NCBI RefSeq assembly: GCF_024345375.1
Contig: NZ_JAGQAZ010000002.1
Location: 1-64,000 of the forward strand
DNA from: Cyanobium sp. WAJ14-Wanaka
Lineage (GTDB): Bacteria; Cyanobacteriota; Cyanobacteriia; PCC-6307; Cyanobiaceae
Length of the DNA: 64,000 bases
Reading direction: 5' to 3'
Shown here: piece after piece, positions 1-9,368 of the stretch
Numbering within the stretch: position 1 is the first letter of the stretch
Layout: each line of letters begins with the position of its first letter
Notes under the pieces: generated by a model
Databases searched by the model: none
The model's input: the letters and a program-made list of their open reading frames with translations, nothing else
What the model was told of the DNA's origin: nothing
Made by a program: the position numbers and the translations under genes

Positions 1-98
1 CGACTCAGAAAACCTACAGCATCGGCGGCTCGCGCCTCCTCAACTGTCTGCCCCAGTCGAAAATCCGTTTTACCGGTTTCCGACCAGTCCAAAATCAT
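1..98 (-). CDS. unknown protein, N-terminal part only (cut by window edge)
   Basis: An ATG at 98 is preceded on the minus strand by a strong Shine-Dalgarno sequence (AGGGGAGG about 10 nt upstream), and the frame stays open to the window edge. The visible 32 residues begin MILDWSETGKTDF and continue with an acidic/alanine-rich stretch; I do not recognise a family. It lies 47 bp downstream of the inositol-monophosphatase-like gene on the same strand, so it is probably the next member of that leftward cluster. The good SD argues it is real. Confidence 0.5.
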   Translation of the reverse strand, partial: MILDWSETGKTDFRLGQTVEEARAADAVGFLS

Positions 99-145
99 AA
101 CACCACAACCTCCCCTTAAGCAAGCAGCCGCCAACGAAGGGCGCT

Positions 146-946
146 TCAGCTCACCAGGGCGTCTGCCCAGGGCATAAAGGTGGCCAGTGTTTCCTCGCAG
201 GAGGCTGCCAAGACAGGGAAATCGGCCTGGCTCAGATCGGTACCTGGGGCAATTGCCACAGGGGATTTGCTCAACCAGCGCAGGGAGCACTGGAGCTCTT
301 CAAGCACCAGCCAAGCGGCAGCCAGGTCCCAAATTTTGGGTGTGGCCTCCAGGGCCGCCACCGTCTGCCCCATGGCCACGCTGACCATATTCAGGCTGGC
401 AACACCCAGCAGGCGAATCTTGCCTGGGAAGCGCCGGTTGGGGAGCTTTTGGAGCACCCCGATCGAACGGCTGCAGAGCGAGGCGCAACCGGCTGGATTG
501 GTCTGCAGTGCCGGCGAAAAAAGTGGTTTGCCATTGCGCCAAGCCCCCTTTCCCCGGACCGCCACAATTCGCTGCCTCAGGGGTGGCACATCCAAAAGTG
601 CCAAAACGGGAATGCCGTCCTGGAAGCGGGCCATCGAAATCGCCCAATAGGGAATGCCCGCCGCGAAATTAGTGGTGCCATCCAGGGGGTCCACCACCCA
701 ATAGGCCGGCGAGGCAGGGACCCGCTTATCGCCCTCCTCGCTCAACACCCCCTCCTGGGGGAAGAGGTCAGCTAAGCCCTCAACCAGTACGGCGTCGCTC
801 CAGCGATCACAGGAAGTGATCAAGCTGCCATCGGCCTTGAGATCGGAGGCCATGTGACCAAAATCCAGCCGTTGTCGCTCCGCCACCCGATCCAATAACT
901 CCCCAATTCCAGGGGGTAGGCCAGGGGGAGAGGGGTAGGGGGTCAT
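146..946 (-). CDS. inositol monophosphatase family protein
   Basis: Mg-dependent phosphatase of the IMPase/CysQ/FBPase-like superfamily, cytosolic, acting on a small phosphomonoester (inositol phosphate, histidinol phosphate or PAP; the substrate cannot be told from sequence). The metal-binding signature is clear: an acidic pair in LSEEGD and then WVVDPLDGTTNF, and a C-terminal WDLAAAWLVLEE segment that matches the second family motif (WDxAAG-like). About 266 aa, normal length. I chose the ATG at 946 because it overlaps the stop of the upstream PucC-like gene as ATGA, a typical translational coupling; a longer in-frame extension to 1054 would run inside that gene. Confidence 0.88.
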   Translation of the reverse strand: MTPYPSPPGLPPGIGELLDRVAERQRLDFGHMASDLKADGSLITSCDRWSDAVLVEGLADLFPQEGVLSEEGDKRVPASPAYWVVDPLDGTTNFAAGIPYWAISMARFQDGIPVLALLDVPPLRQRIVAVRGKGAWRNGKPLFSPALQTNPAGCASLCSRSIGVLQKLPNRRFPGKIRLLGVASLNMVSVAMGQTVAALEATPKIWDLAAAWLVLEELQCSLRWLSKSPVAIAPGTDLSQADFPVLAASCEETLATFMPWADALVS

Positions 947-2391
947 CCGAGCTCGAGAGCCAGCACCTTGCTGAGACTCTTCCCCGTATCTTCCCTGAAT
1001 TGGTGCACATTGACGCGGGATAGGGCAAAAAGGGCAGCAACCGCCACGACACATTCCACGCTCAGCACCAGGGCAAAGGGTGCGTAGGCCCCCTCACTCC
1101 AGGGGAAGATCGTTTGTAGGAAGCGGCCTACATCGAGGAGCAGCCCGCCCAAAACCTTGCCCAACGCCCTAGACAACGCCTGGGCCAAACCCCAAACCCC
1201 AACGAAGGTGCCAGCCGCCTGAGGCAAGGTCAAATCCAGCATCAACACAAGGGCACTGTTGGTGGCGATACCTGAGGCCAGGCCAAACAGCAACATCACC
1301 ACCTGGAGGGCCGCCACCTGGCCCGAAAGCCCAACTGCCAGCAGCAAAATCAAGTTGGCCAGGATCAACTGACAGCCAAGACGGGCAGTTGATAATTTGC
1401 CCAGGGCCGGCACCACCCATAACCCAGCCACCACCAAACCCAGCAGGGTGCCAATGCCCCAAACCGCATTGAGCCCAGCGGTGGCTGCAATGGACATTCC
1501 AAAGACCTGGGCTCCGTAGCTCTCGAGGATTGGATCCTGCAAAAAGAGGGCCAGGGTGAACAACACTAAAAAGGAGAAAAAGACCAGCACCTGGCCCGAT
1601 GAGGTAATCAGCGCCCAGGCCTGGGGAAGGGTGATCGAATCCTGGCGGGGTTCTTCGCCTGGATTGGCCAAGGGGCCTGCCAGCTTTTCCCTGCCAGCCG
1701 GTTTTTCCTGGCCAATGGTTGCAACCAGGGTGAGCGCCATCACGATCACGGCCACCTTGGCCATAAAGGAGCGCAAGACCGGCTCCAATGTCCTGGCATC
1801 GGTAACGCCATCAAGGCCCTTGAGGTTGATCGAAATGGCGATGGCGCCAACCACGATCCCTACGGTGAGCATGCACCAAATAATTCCGACCGCCCGCGGA
1901 CGCTGCTGCTCGGTGGTGCGATCGACCACTAGGGCCAGATAGGGGGTGCTGGATAGGGATATGGCCAGGCCATAGAGGGCAAAGAGGCCGCAAAGGGCGG
2001 CGGCGGCGAAAATGGTTTGGGTCTGATTGCCCAGCTCAAGCAACCTGGCCACGTGGAAGATCAGCGGGATCGAGAGCACCGCCAATGTGCAGAAAAAGGC
2101 TGTGCCCAGCCAGATGTAGGGCACGCGGCGGCGTCCCCAAAGTGCATGGGAATCGGAGATCTGACCAAACAGGACCCTTGATGGGGCCACAAATTGCTCA
2201 AAGGCCAGGGCACCGCCCACCAAGAGACCTGGGAATTGCAATTCGCTGAGCATCACCCGGTTAAGCAAACCGGCAAAAATCAGAGCGAGGCAGCCAAGGC
2301 AGGCCTGAAATAAGCCAAGCCGCAGTGTTTCAGCCAGGCCTAGGCCCCTGATTTGGACTTCTGGGAGGGCTTGGCCTTCAGGCTGGATCAC
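943..2391 (-). CDS. PucC/BCH-family MFS transporter
   Basis: Twelve-helix-type membrane protein (482 aa) of the BCH/PucC branch of the major facilitator superfamily, whose members are associated with (bacterio)chlorophyll handling and light-harvesting complex assembly. Visible family features: an amphipathic N-terminus with RLGLFQACLG, the conserved FGQISD and GRRRVPYIWLG segment after helix 2, and regularly spaced hydrophobic segments throughout, with a long loop near the middle (about residues 220-255). The start is a GTG three bases after the TolC-like gene's stop, and the end overlaps the IMPase-like gene by four bases, so it sits inside a leftward operon. Role in chlorophyll or pigment-protein traffic is inferred from the family; it could export another hydrophobic compound. 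Confidence 0.85.
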   Translation of the reverse strand: MIQPEGQALPEVQIRGLGLAETLRLGLFQACLGCLALIFAGLLNRVMLSELQFPGLLVGGALAFEQFVAPSRVLFGQISDSHALWGRRRVPYIWLGTAFFCTLAVLSIPLIFHVARLLELGNQTQTIFAAAALCGLFALYGLAISLSSTPYLALVVDRTTEQQRPRAVGIIWCMLTVGIVVGAIAISINLKGLDGVTDARTLEPVLRSFMAKVAVIVMALTLVATIGQEKPAGREKLAGPLANPGEEPRQDSITLPQAWALITSSGQVLVFFSFLVLFTLALFLQDPILESYGAQVFGMSIAATAGLNAVWGIGTLLGLVVAGLWVVPALGKLSTARLGCQLILANLILLLAVGLSGQVAALQVVMLLFGLASGIATNSALVLMLDLTLPQAAGTFVGVWGLAQALSRALGKVLGGLLLDVGRFLQTIFPWSEGAYAPFALVLSVECVVAVAALFALSRVNVHQFREDTGKSLSKVLALELG

Positions 2392-2394
2392 GCC

Positions 2395-4041
2395 CTAAAA
2401 GACAGCGCCAGGGGCTGCGGCCCTACAGGCAGGGATCAGGGGGGTGGGATCCACTGGCACATCAGATACCCCAGCTGGTTTGACGGCTGAAAGGGACTGA
2501 ACGGCGCAGCCACTTACCTGGTTTAGGCCGGTGCGGCGACTGATTTCAACAAGGCGCTTGTTGTAGTCGCTGATGGAAGAGGAATAGCGAACTTCGGCCT
2601 GGGTGAGGTCGCGCTGGGTATCCACCACTTCTCTCTGGGTGGTGACTCCAGCCTGAAAACGCAGACGGGCCAGCCTGAGAGACTCCCTCGCCGAGATCAC
2701 TTCCCGGGAAGTGGTGATGATGTTGCGGTTGTTTTTTTGAAGTTCGTAGAAGCTAGTTTCCACTTCTTGACGAATTTGGTCCCGGCGCTGGCTGAATTTG
2801 TAGCGACCCTCCTGGGCCTGTTGTTTGGATTTGCGGAATTGGGCAGCGGCGGCACCGCCATCAAATATCGACCAAGAAAATTTCAGGCCATAAGAATTGG
2901 TGTATTGATCACCGGAAACCGGAGAAGTCTGAGAACTTTGATTTCCTTGCCCGCCATTGAACTGGGCATAATCAGCCCCGGTAAAAATCTTTAAAATTGG
3001 CTGAACCCCTCCTAGGGCCGCATTAGCCTGGCTGTTGGAAATGGAGATATCCAAAATGGCCTGATCTAACTCTTCCCTGAAGGAATAGGCCGCCACAATG
3101 CTTTCAGATAGAGAGGCATTCCAAACCCCTAGCACCCTGGCTGGCTCTTTAGCAGTGGGTGTGACCCCAAATGGAAGGTCGAGCAAAGCGGCGAGAGATC
3201 GCCTGGCAATGGATTGGGCTGCCAGGGAGTTGGCAAGAAGCTGTTGATCTCGAGCCAATTGGGTTTCAGCCTGGAGCACCTCAAGCTTTGTGGCTACTCC
3301 AGCTTGGAAACGGGCCCGGGCATCCCGGAGGCTTACCAAAGATGCCCGCACAGACTCTTGGCCGATTCTTACCTCATCATCGGATTGCTGGAGGTCGAAA
3401 TAGGCCTGGGCTGCCTGCAGGCGGAGCTCCCTCAGGGAAACCAAGTAACCATATTTAGCCCTTTCGTATTGGTCGCGGGCTGCGGCGACTAGGGGCACCC
3501 GTTGGGGATTAATCAAGGCATATTCCAACAATGCTCCTGCAGCAACGGCCCTCTTGGCAATATTCGTCTGGGAGGAACCACCACCGGCAAAGTCTGCACT
3601 GCTCTTGCCGTAGGTATATCCGGGCAAGGTGGCTGCCTGCACACTCAAGGTGGGGTACCAAAGGGCCAGCTGGGCTCTTAGGTTGCTTTTAGCTTGGTCT
3701 ACCTGGCTGGCAATTGCCTTGAGGTTGGGGTTATTAACTTCAGCCAAATTTGTTACTTCTGCCAAACCAAGGGGGCGCAGCTCCTGGATGCGGACCATTT
3801 CCGCCTTGGTGGGCAGGGCCAGTAGCTCCGGCGAACCGAGATCCCTAATGGCTGGGGCAAGCTGGGTGGCCGCAGGCTTCACCTGCTTAGGGTTGACCCG
3901 CGGCCTTGAACCCTTAACAGCTGGTGCCAAAGGAACAGTTGATGTAACCGACGCAGAAGAGATCTGGGCCTCAACGGGGTAGGCGGCTAGGGGCAGGCCC
4001 GCCATGCCGATGAGCGCTGCTTTTAAAAATGGGCGCCGCAC
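2395..4041 (-). CDS. TolC-family outer membrane efflux protein
   Basis: Outer membrane channel protein (548 aa) for type I secretion or efflux. A signal peptide is visible at residues 1-25 (LKAALIGMAGLPLAAYPVEA). The mature protein has the two-fold repeat typical of TolC: long helical segments ending in RFQAGVATKLEVLQAETQLA and, in the second half, RFQAGVTTQREVVDTQRDL, the paired RFxAGVxTxxEVxxAxxxL motif. A proline/valine-rich region of about 60 residues follows the signal peptide. GTG start at 4041. The adjoining PucC-like transporter and FeS protein do not include an inner membrane pump, so its partner must be elsewhere. Confidence 0.92.
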   Translation of the reverse strand: MRRPFLKAALIGMAGLPLAAYPVEAQISSASVTSTVPLAPAVKGSRPRVNPKQVKPAATQLAPAIRDLGSPELLALPTKAEMVRIQELRPLGLAEVTNLAEVNNPNLKAIASQVDQAKSNLRAQLALWYPTLSVQAATLPGYTYGKSSADFAGGGSSQTNIAKRAVAAGALLEYALINPQRVPLVAAARDQYERAKYGYLVSLRELRLQAAQAYFDLQQSDDEVRIGQESVRASLVSLRDARARFQAGVATKLEVLQAETQLARDQQLLANSLAAQSIARRSLAALLDLPFGVTPTAKEPARVLGVWNASLSESIVAAYSFREELDQAILDISISNSQANAALGGVQPILKIFTGADYAQFNGGQGNQSSQTSPVSGDQYTNSYGLKFSWSIFDGGAAAAQFRKSKQQAQEGRYKFSQRRDQIRQEVETSFYELQKNNRNIITTSREVISARESLRLARLRFQAGVTTQREVVDTQRDLTQAEVRYSSSISDYNKRLVEISRRTGLNQVSGCAVQSLSAVKPAGVSDVPVDPTPLIPACRAAAPGAVF

Positions 4042-4073
4042 ACCAAAAATCCGCCTGATTGTGCTGACCTTAA

Positions 4074-5468
4074 TCAGTCAATGGCTGCTGGCACGAGACA
4101 GCAGGACACCAGATCCGCTGCTCCATGCAGCAGTTGCACTTTTGCGGGCAATTGATCCTCCAGCTCAAGGAGGGTCAGATCATCCAAAAAGACTGGCTCG
4201 CCCTGGCGCAGCATCACGGCTGGGAGCAGCAGGGTGTCGCCCAGATCCTTTCCCTTAAGACCCGCAAGCAGATCGGATCCCGTCAACAGACCTGTGACCA
4301 CCTGGTCTTGGCCCCAGTAGGGGCTTGGTAGGCCATGGAGCACTAGCTCCAGGCCAGCAACGGCATTGAGTCGATCAACCACCGGCTGCAGGGCTTCAGC
4401 CACCAACTGCCCCACCACCCAGCTGAGGCGCCGGGGCTTGGCTACGGCCCTGGGCAGATCTCGGGTGGCCAGATCGAGCTCCTCCAAAAAGGCCCGAATG
4501 CTGCCCACGCCGTTTTCCTGCTGGGGCAGATCTTCGTAGCTATCGCGCGGCGGCAAGGGCAGGCCAGCCATCAAATACCACTCATCGGAAAGCCAGGCAA
4601 ATCGGCTACCCAAGCTGCTTTGAAAAAGCTGCTGGAGGGGTTCCACCAGGGCCACCACCTCCTGGGCTGCAGGCCTATCTACCGGCGTAAGGGCATCACC
4701 GGGCGGCCGAAATCGGGTCAGGCCCACGGGCACCACCGCCGCGGAGAGCACCGCCGGCCATTCGCCCGCACCAAATTCAGCCAGATCCCGCAGGGTGGCT
4801 TCCAGGGCCGCACCATCGTTTAGCCCAGGGCAGACCACCACCTGGGCATGGATCTGCAATTGGCGCTGGGCAAACCAGGCCAATTGCTCCAGCAGTAGGC
4901 CGGCACGGGGATTAACCAGCAGCCGACTGCGCAGCTCCGGCTCCGTGGCATGGACAGACACGAACAGGGGCGAAAGTCGCTGCTCCTCAATGCGCTGCCA
5001 ATCCGCCGGCCCCAGGTTGGTGAGGGTGAGATACGAGCCATACAGAAAGCTGAGCCGGTAGTCGTCGTCCTTGAGGTAGAGGCTGCGGCGTTTGCCGGGG
5101 GGCTGCTGGTCGATGAAGCAGAAGGGGCAGTGGTTGTTGCACTGCTTAAGGCCATCGAAGAGGGCTTCGGTAAAGCCGAGGCCAAGCCCCTCATCGAGAT
5201 CCTTCTCCAGCTCCACCAAGTGACAGGTGCCATCGGGATCCTGCACCTCCAGGGTGAGCTCCTCCTCCCCCAACAAAAACTGCAGATCAATCAGGTCGCG
5301 GGGGCGCTTGCCATTGATGCTCAGCAGCCGGTCGCCGATCTGAAAGCCCAGCTCCTCCCCAATCGAGCCCGGCTCAACGCTGGCCACCACTGCCGGCTCG
5401 GGCAGCCTGGCCCCAGAGGCAGCCTGCTCGGCCGCCAGGGCAATCCCTGCTGAGGGTTCATTCCACAC
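4074..5468 (-). CDS. PDZ-like / radical-SAM-like FeS protein, DUF512 family (TIGR03279 type)
   Basis: A 464-aa protein of the family annotated as cyanobacteria-type FeS-containing oxidoreductase. A PDZ-like domain lies near residues 25-75 (VEPGSIGEELGFQIGDRLLSI). It is followed by C110-x3-C114-x2-C117 (CNNHCPFC), consistent with a radical SAM type 4Fe-4S cluster, and then the DUF512 C-terminal region. The biochemical function of the family is not established. The GTG start at 5468 lies 4 bp from the uppP stop; the family usually begins nearer my residue 25, so the first 25 residues may be untranslated or a local extension. Co-oriented with uppP and the TolC-like gene. Confidence 0.85.
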   Translation of the reverse strand: MWNEPSAGIALAAEQAASGARLPEPAVVASVEPGSIGEELGFQIGDRLLSINGKRPRDLIDLQFLLGEEELTLEVQDPDGTCHLVELEKDLDEGLGLGFTEALFDGLKQCNNHCPFCFIDQQPPGKRRSLYLKDDDYRLSFLYGSYLTLTNLGPADWQRIEEQRLSPLFVSVHATEPELRSRLLVNPRAGLLLEQLAWFAQRQLQIHAQVVVCPGLNDGAALEATLRDLAEFGAGEWPAVLSAAVVPVGLTRFRPPGDALTPVDRPAAQEVVALVEPLQQLFQSSLGSRFAWLSDEWYLMAGLPLPPRDSYEDLPQQENGVGSIRAFLEELDLATRDLPRAVAKPRRLSWVVGQLVAEALQPVVDRLNAVAGLELVLHGLPSPYWGQDQVVTGLLTGSDLLAGLKGKDLGDTLLLPAVMLRQGEPVFLDDLTLLELEDQLPAKVQLLHGAADLVSCCLVPAAID

Positions 5469-5471
5469 GGC

Positions 5472-6338
5472 TTAGGCGAGCGGGTTACGGGAAAGCCATA
5501 CCAGCAGTGAAGCACCAAAAACGAGGCGATAGCCAACAAACCACCAGGTGCTGTGGTTCTGCAAAAAGCGGAGCAGCCAGGCAATTGCCAACCAGGAAAC
5601 CACCAGGGCTGATGCAATGCCCACCAGCAGGGGCACCACCCCAGCCGTGGTCGGGCCATGCAGGGCGTCCTTGAGCTCCACCAAGCCTGCCAAGGTGATC
5701 GCAGGGATGCCCAATAGGAAGGAAAAGCGGGCCGCATCGGAGCGGCGCCAACCGTCAAACAGGGAGGCCGTGAGGGTGCTGCCGGAGCGCGATACCCCAG
5801 GGATTACGGCCAGGCATTGGGCCAGGCCCACGAGCAGCCCATCGATCGGTCGCACCTGGTCAAGCACCCGCCGCCGCCTGCCCACCTGTTCGGCCAGGGC
5901 CAGCAGCAGCGACATCACGATCGAAACCACCGCAATCGAATGGAGACTGCGCAGGGGGGAGTTGTCGTAGTCGGGCACGAATTTCTTAATTCCCAGGCCC
6001 ACCACCACAATCGGCAGCGTGCCCAGAAGGATTGCCAGGCCCAGCCGGGCTGGGGGCTCCTGCCAGCTGCCTTGGCGCAGGGCACTTGCCATGCCCCGCC
6101 CCACCTCAGCCAGGTCTTGGCGGAAGAAAGTAAGCACCGCCACGATGCTGCCCAACTGAATCGCAGCGGTGACGGCAACGCCGGGATCACCCCAACCCAA
6201 AAGCACGGGCACCACCTTCAGGTGGGCCGAACTACTAATGGGCAAAAACTCCGTAAGGCCTTGCACTACCCCGAGCACGAAGTAGCGCCAACAGGCTTCC
6301 AAATCGATCCCGACCACTGCCAGCAAAGCCCTAACCAA
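5472..6338 (-). CDS. uppP: undecaprenyl-diphosphatase UppP (BacA family)
   Basis: Integral membrane phosphatase that recycles undecaprenyl diphosphate to the monophosphate carrier lipid for peptidoglycan and other envelope glycans. The two family motifs are present: GLTEFLPISSSAHL near the N-terminus and PGVSRSGSTLTASLF in the middle, the latter carrying the catalytic Arg/Ser region. Hydrophobic segments fill the remainder; 288 aa is a usual length. The first possible start is TTG at 6338; a GTG at 6317 would give a protein more like the common family start. First gene of the leftward cluster that runs to the window edge. Confidence 0.93.
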   Translation of the reverse strand: MVRALLAVVGIDLEACWRYFVLGVVQGLTEFLPISSSAHLKVVPVLLGWGDPGVAVTAAIQLGSIVAVLTFFRQDLAEVGRGMASALRQGSWQEPPARLGLAILLGTLPIVVVGLGIKKFVPDYDNSPLRSLHSIAVVSIVMSLLLALAEQVGRRRRVLDQVRPIDGLLVGLAQCLAVIPGVSRSGSTLTASLFDGWRRSDAARFSFLLGIPAITLAGLVELKDALHGPTTAGVVPLLVGIASALVVSWLAIAWLLRFLQNHSTWWFVGYRLVFGASLLVWLSRNPLA

Positions 6339-6425
6339 GCCGAGAGATTGAATCCAACCCTATGGCCGCGAGGATCCACTTAGCCCCGACCAACCCCTTA
6401 AGGTTGCACAACTTTCTTTACATCC

Positions 6426-7100
6426 TTGGTGATCGGGGCTCCCCGCAGCAAGAGCTGGGCCCTGGAGGCCGCCAGTGGCGTGCTGGTCACCCTGCCGGTG
6501 TTTTTACAGGCGCCCTGGGTGCGAGTCGCCCCGTTTAGCGCCACCCTTTTCACCGTGCCCCTGGTGGCCATTGGTCTGGCGCTTGCCCATAACCCAAACC
6601 CCCGGATGCGGGACTGGGGCTGCCTACTGGTGGGCTTCTGCGGCAGCTGGCTCGGGGGGTGTTTGTTTTGGGGCTGGTGCCGGCTCCATCCGATTTGGCA
6701 CCTACCGCTGGAAGCCTTCGTCTTGCCCCTGGCCCTGGCTGGCTTGGGGGGACGCTGGCGCCTGGCCTGCGGTTTTTACCTCGGCTCCCTGATTGGCACC
6801 GCCGCCACCGATGGGGCGATTGCCCTTACTGGCGTGATGCCCCTTTGGCCCCAGGTGCTGGGGGCCAGCCCAAGCGAGGCCGCCAGCTTTTTACAAGCCG
6901 CCGCCCTGCAGCTCCTCCAACCAACTGGCCTAATGGTCGTTGGGGCCTTCGCCCTTGGCCTCAGCCAGCTATGCCGTTGGCTCGGCGGCCTGGGGGAGGT
7001 GGGGCGCATAGCGGCTGCCGCCCTGGCCACCACCTTGGCGGTGGATGGTTTGTTTTGGCTGGTAGCCCTGGCAGCCCCGAAGCTGAGCGGCCTGATCTGA
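6426..7100 (+). CDS. DUF3120 integral membrane protein
   Basis: A 224-aa, very hydrophobic protein with about five or six membrane spans, matching the cyanobacterial DUF3120 family in its N-terminal LPVFLQAPWVRVAPFSATL and general layout. Function is unknown. The start is TTG at 6426 or GTG at 6429; no clear SD is seen. It is divergent from uppP (87 bp apart) and ends 110 bp before psbU, so the psbU promoter probably lies between them. Confidence 0.75.
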   Translation: MVIGAPRSKSWALEAASGVLVTLPVFLQAPWVRVAPFSATLFTVPLVAIGLALAHNPNPRMRDWGCLLVGFCGSWLGGCLFWGWCRLHPIWHLPLEAFVLPLALAGLGGRWRLACGFYLGSLIGTAATDGAIALTGVMPLWPQVLGASPSEAASFLQAAALQLLQPTGLMVVGAFALGLSQLCRWLGGLGEVGRIAAAALATTLAVDGLFWLVALAAPKLSGLI

Positions 7101-7164
7101 AGATCTGCAAAAGGATCGTCAGGTTCGTCTGAGATAGCTGCCGGCATCTGTAACGTTGAGAGAC

Positions 7165-7181
7165 AGGTGGCAAATCCACCT
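7165..7181 (+). other. short hairpin in the psbU 5' leader
   Basis: AGGTGG and CCACCT (6-bp perfect stem, 5-nt loop) lie 30-46 nt before the psbU start codon. It may stabilise the leader or influence translation; no U-run follows, so it is not a terminator. Inference only. Confidence 0.35.
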
Positions 7182-7210
7182 CCCTTCTCTGGATTCCACG
7201 GAGTTTCTCG

Positions 7211-7588
7211 ATGAAACGGCTGGCAGCCTGGTTGATGAGTGGTGTCGTTCTTTTCGGCCTACTGGCGCTCCTATGGCTGCCTGCCCCTGTGCTGGCTGCA
7301 GGGCCCCGCAATATCGCCGACGACAAAATTGCTGAGCGCGCCGGCAAGGTCGACCTCAACAACTGCTCAGTGCGGCGCTTCCAGGACTACCCCGGCATGT
7401 TCCCGACCCTGGCGGGCAAGATTGTCTTGGGCGGCCCCTACAGCAGCGTCGATGACGTCTTGAAGCTCGACCTGAGCGAGCGCCAAAAGGAGCTGTTCAA
7501 CAAGTACAAGGACAACTTCACCGTGACCGAGGCCTCGATTGCCCTCAACGAGGGCGACGACCGGATCAACGACGGCCAGTACCGCTGA
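7211..7588 (+). CDS. psbU: photosystem II 12 kDa extrinsic protein PsbU
   Basis: Lumenal extrinsic subunit that stabilises the oxygen-evolving Mn cluster of PSII. The 125-aa precursor has a signal peptide (residues 1 to about 29, ending PVLA before AGPRN) and a mature part with the helix-hairpin-helix fold: KVDLNNCSVRRFQDYPGMFP and KIVLGGPYSSVDDVLKL are characteristic. ATG start with CGGAG about 8 nt upstream. The stop is 40 bp before the likely nadB start, and an in-frame nadB TTG lies directly after it, so the two may be co-transcribed. Confidence 0.97.
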   Translation: MKRLAAWLMSGVVLFGLLALLWLPAPVLAAGPRNIADDKIAERAGKVDLNNCSVRRFQDYPGMFPTLAGKIVLGGPYSSVDDVLKLDLSERQKELFNKYKDNFTVTEASIALNEGDDRINDGQYR

Positions 7589-7628
7589 GTTGAAAGCCGT
7601 CGGCCCTGGCCGGAGCCCGGCAACCCCG

Positions 7629-9368
7629 ATGGCACGCAATTGGGACGTGGTGGTGGTGGGCAGTGGCGCCGCCGGCCTAATGGCCTGCCTGGAATTACCG
7701 CCTGAATTGCGGGTTCTGCTGCTCAGCAAGGATTCCGCGCCCCGTTCCGCCAGCCGCTGGGCCCAGGGCGGCATTGCTTCGGTGACGCGGCCAGAGGACA
7801 GTTTTACCAGCCACATCGAAGACACCCTGAGGGCTGGGGCCGGGCTGTGTGATCAACCGGCGGTGGAGTTGCTGGTGCACCAGGCCCCGGACTGTGTGAG
7901 GCGGCTCCTGGAAATTGGCATGGCCTTCGACCGGGATGGCCCGGCCCTAAGCACCACCCTGGAGGCCGCCCACAGCCACCGGCGGGTGCTCCATGCCCAA
8001 GACCGCACCGGGGGCGCCCTGGTGGAAGCCCTGGAGCGGGAGGTGCAAGGGCGCGATGGGCTCGAGCAACGCCGGGGTGTTGCGGCCTTGGGCCTGTGGA
8101 TGGAGCAGGGCCGCTGCGTGGGCCTGCAGGTGATGGAGGCAGGGCAGATCCACTGTCTAAAGGCCGGCGCCGTGGTACTCGCCACGGGGGGGGGAGGCCA
8201 CCTTTTTGTGCACACCACCAACCCGGCCATGGCCTGCGGTGATGGGGTCGTGATGGCCTGGCAAGCCGGAGCAGAGCTCAGGGACATGGAATTTGTGCAG
8301 TTCCATCCCACCGCCCTGATGCTGCCGGGGGCACCGCGTTTCCTGATTTCCGAAGCGGTCCGGGGTGAGGGGGCCCACCTGCTCGATGGCCAGGGCTGCA
8401 GCCCGGTAGCAGATTTACCCGGTGGCGACCTTGCCCCCCGCGACCAGGTGAGCAGGGCCCTGGCCCGCACCATGCGGGAACAGGGTGTCGACCACCTTTG
8501 GCTCGACCTGCGGCCCGTAGGCAAGCAGCGCCTCGAACAACAATTCCCCACGATCCTGGGGCGCTGCCGCGAACTTGGCCTGGAGCCCACCGAAGAGCCG
8601 ATTCCCGTGGCTCCGGCGGCCCACTACTGGATGGGGGGCATCTTCACCGATCACGAGGCAGCCACCAGCGTGCCCGGGCTCTATGCCGTGGGGGAAGTGG
8701 CCTGTACCGGCATCCATGGGGCCAATCGGCTGGCCAGTAATTCGCTGATGGAATGCCTGGTGTTTTCACGCCAACTACGACTGCTCAAGCTCGAACCCCA
8801 AGCGCTGATCACGGCAGACCAGTTCGGGCCGGATTGCAAGCCAGATAGGGAGCTGGCGCTGGATTTACCCCCCATCGAAGTGCTCGAGCAGGCCATTGGC
8901 AAGCTGCGCGAACTGTGTTGGTGGGCCGCCGGAGTGGAGCGCTGCCGCCGGGATCTGGCCCCATCTCTTGGCCGCATCAGACAGCAGCGGCGGGCCCTGG
9001 AGCAAGACCCCAATTGGCAACGGTTTTCCAGCCTTAGGGCCGGCGGCGAAGTCGGCCTGAAATCCGAATCAGCCCTTGGGCCGGTGCTGAAGACAAAGCT
9101 GGAGCCCGAACTGGGCAAACGCTTTCTGACCTGGCATGAATTGCATCAGCGGCTCGTGCTTGCCGAGCTGGTGATGGAGGCAGCGTTGTTTCGGGAAGAA
9201 AGCCGGGGCGGCCATTTCCGCACCGATGCCCCCGCCAGCCAGCCGTTCTGGCGGCGCCACAGCATTCAGAAGAGGGGCCCCGCAGGCGGGGGGGAGCACA
9301 CCATCGGCACCACCCCCGTAGATCAGCCCGCCCAGAGGGACCCGCCTAGAGGGGCCCAGCAGACCTAA
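7629..9368 (+). CDS. nadB: L-aspartate oxidase NadB
   Basis: FAD enzyme that oxidises L-aspartate to iminoaspartate, the first step of de novo NAD synthesis. The FAD-binding motif VVVGSGAAGLMACLE is at residues 6-20; SRWAQGGIASV, the substrate-binding EFVQFHPTAL and the C-terminal GIHGANRLASNSLMECLVF segments are all family hallmarks. The start is ATG 7629 (an in-frame TTG at 7590 immediately after psbU is possible). The usual C-terminal end of the family (FRTDAPASQPFWRRHSIQ) is followed here by about 30 extra Gly/Pro/Arg-rich residues that run across the end of the convergent VKOR gene by 23 bp. Confidence 0.95.
   Translation: MARNWDVVVVGSGAAGLMACLELPPELRVLLLSKDSAPRSASRWAQGGIASVTRPEDSFTSHIEDTLRAGAGLCDQPAVELLVHQAPDCVRRLLEIGMAFDRDGPALSTTLEAAHSHRRVLHAQDRTGGALVEALEREVQGRDGLEQRRGVAALGLWMEQGRCVGLQVMEAGQIHCLKAGAVVLATGGGGHLFVHTTNPAMACGDGVVMAWQAGAELRDMEFVQFHPTALMLPGAPRFLISEAVRGEGAHLLDGQGCSPVADLPGGDLAPRDQVSRALARTMREQGVDHLWLDLRPVGKQRLEQQFPTILGRCRELGLEPTEEPIPVAPAAHYWMGGIFTDHEAATSVPGLYAVGEVACTGIHGANRLASNSLMECLVFSRQLRLLKLEPQALITADQFGPDCKPDRELALDLPPIEVLEQAIGKLRELCWWAAGVERCRRDLAPSLGRIRQQRRALEQDPNWQRFSSLRAGGEVGLKSESALGPVLKTKLEPELGKRFLTWHELHQRLVLAELVMEAALFREESRGGHFRTDAPASQPFWRRHSIQKRGPAGGGEHTIGTTPVDQPAQRDPPRGAQQT

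Noticed and set aside
146-1054. N-terminally extended IMPase starting at 1054
   Set aside because: The extra 36 residues lie within the PucC-like gene and are unlike the family; the ATGA overlap start is better.
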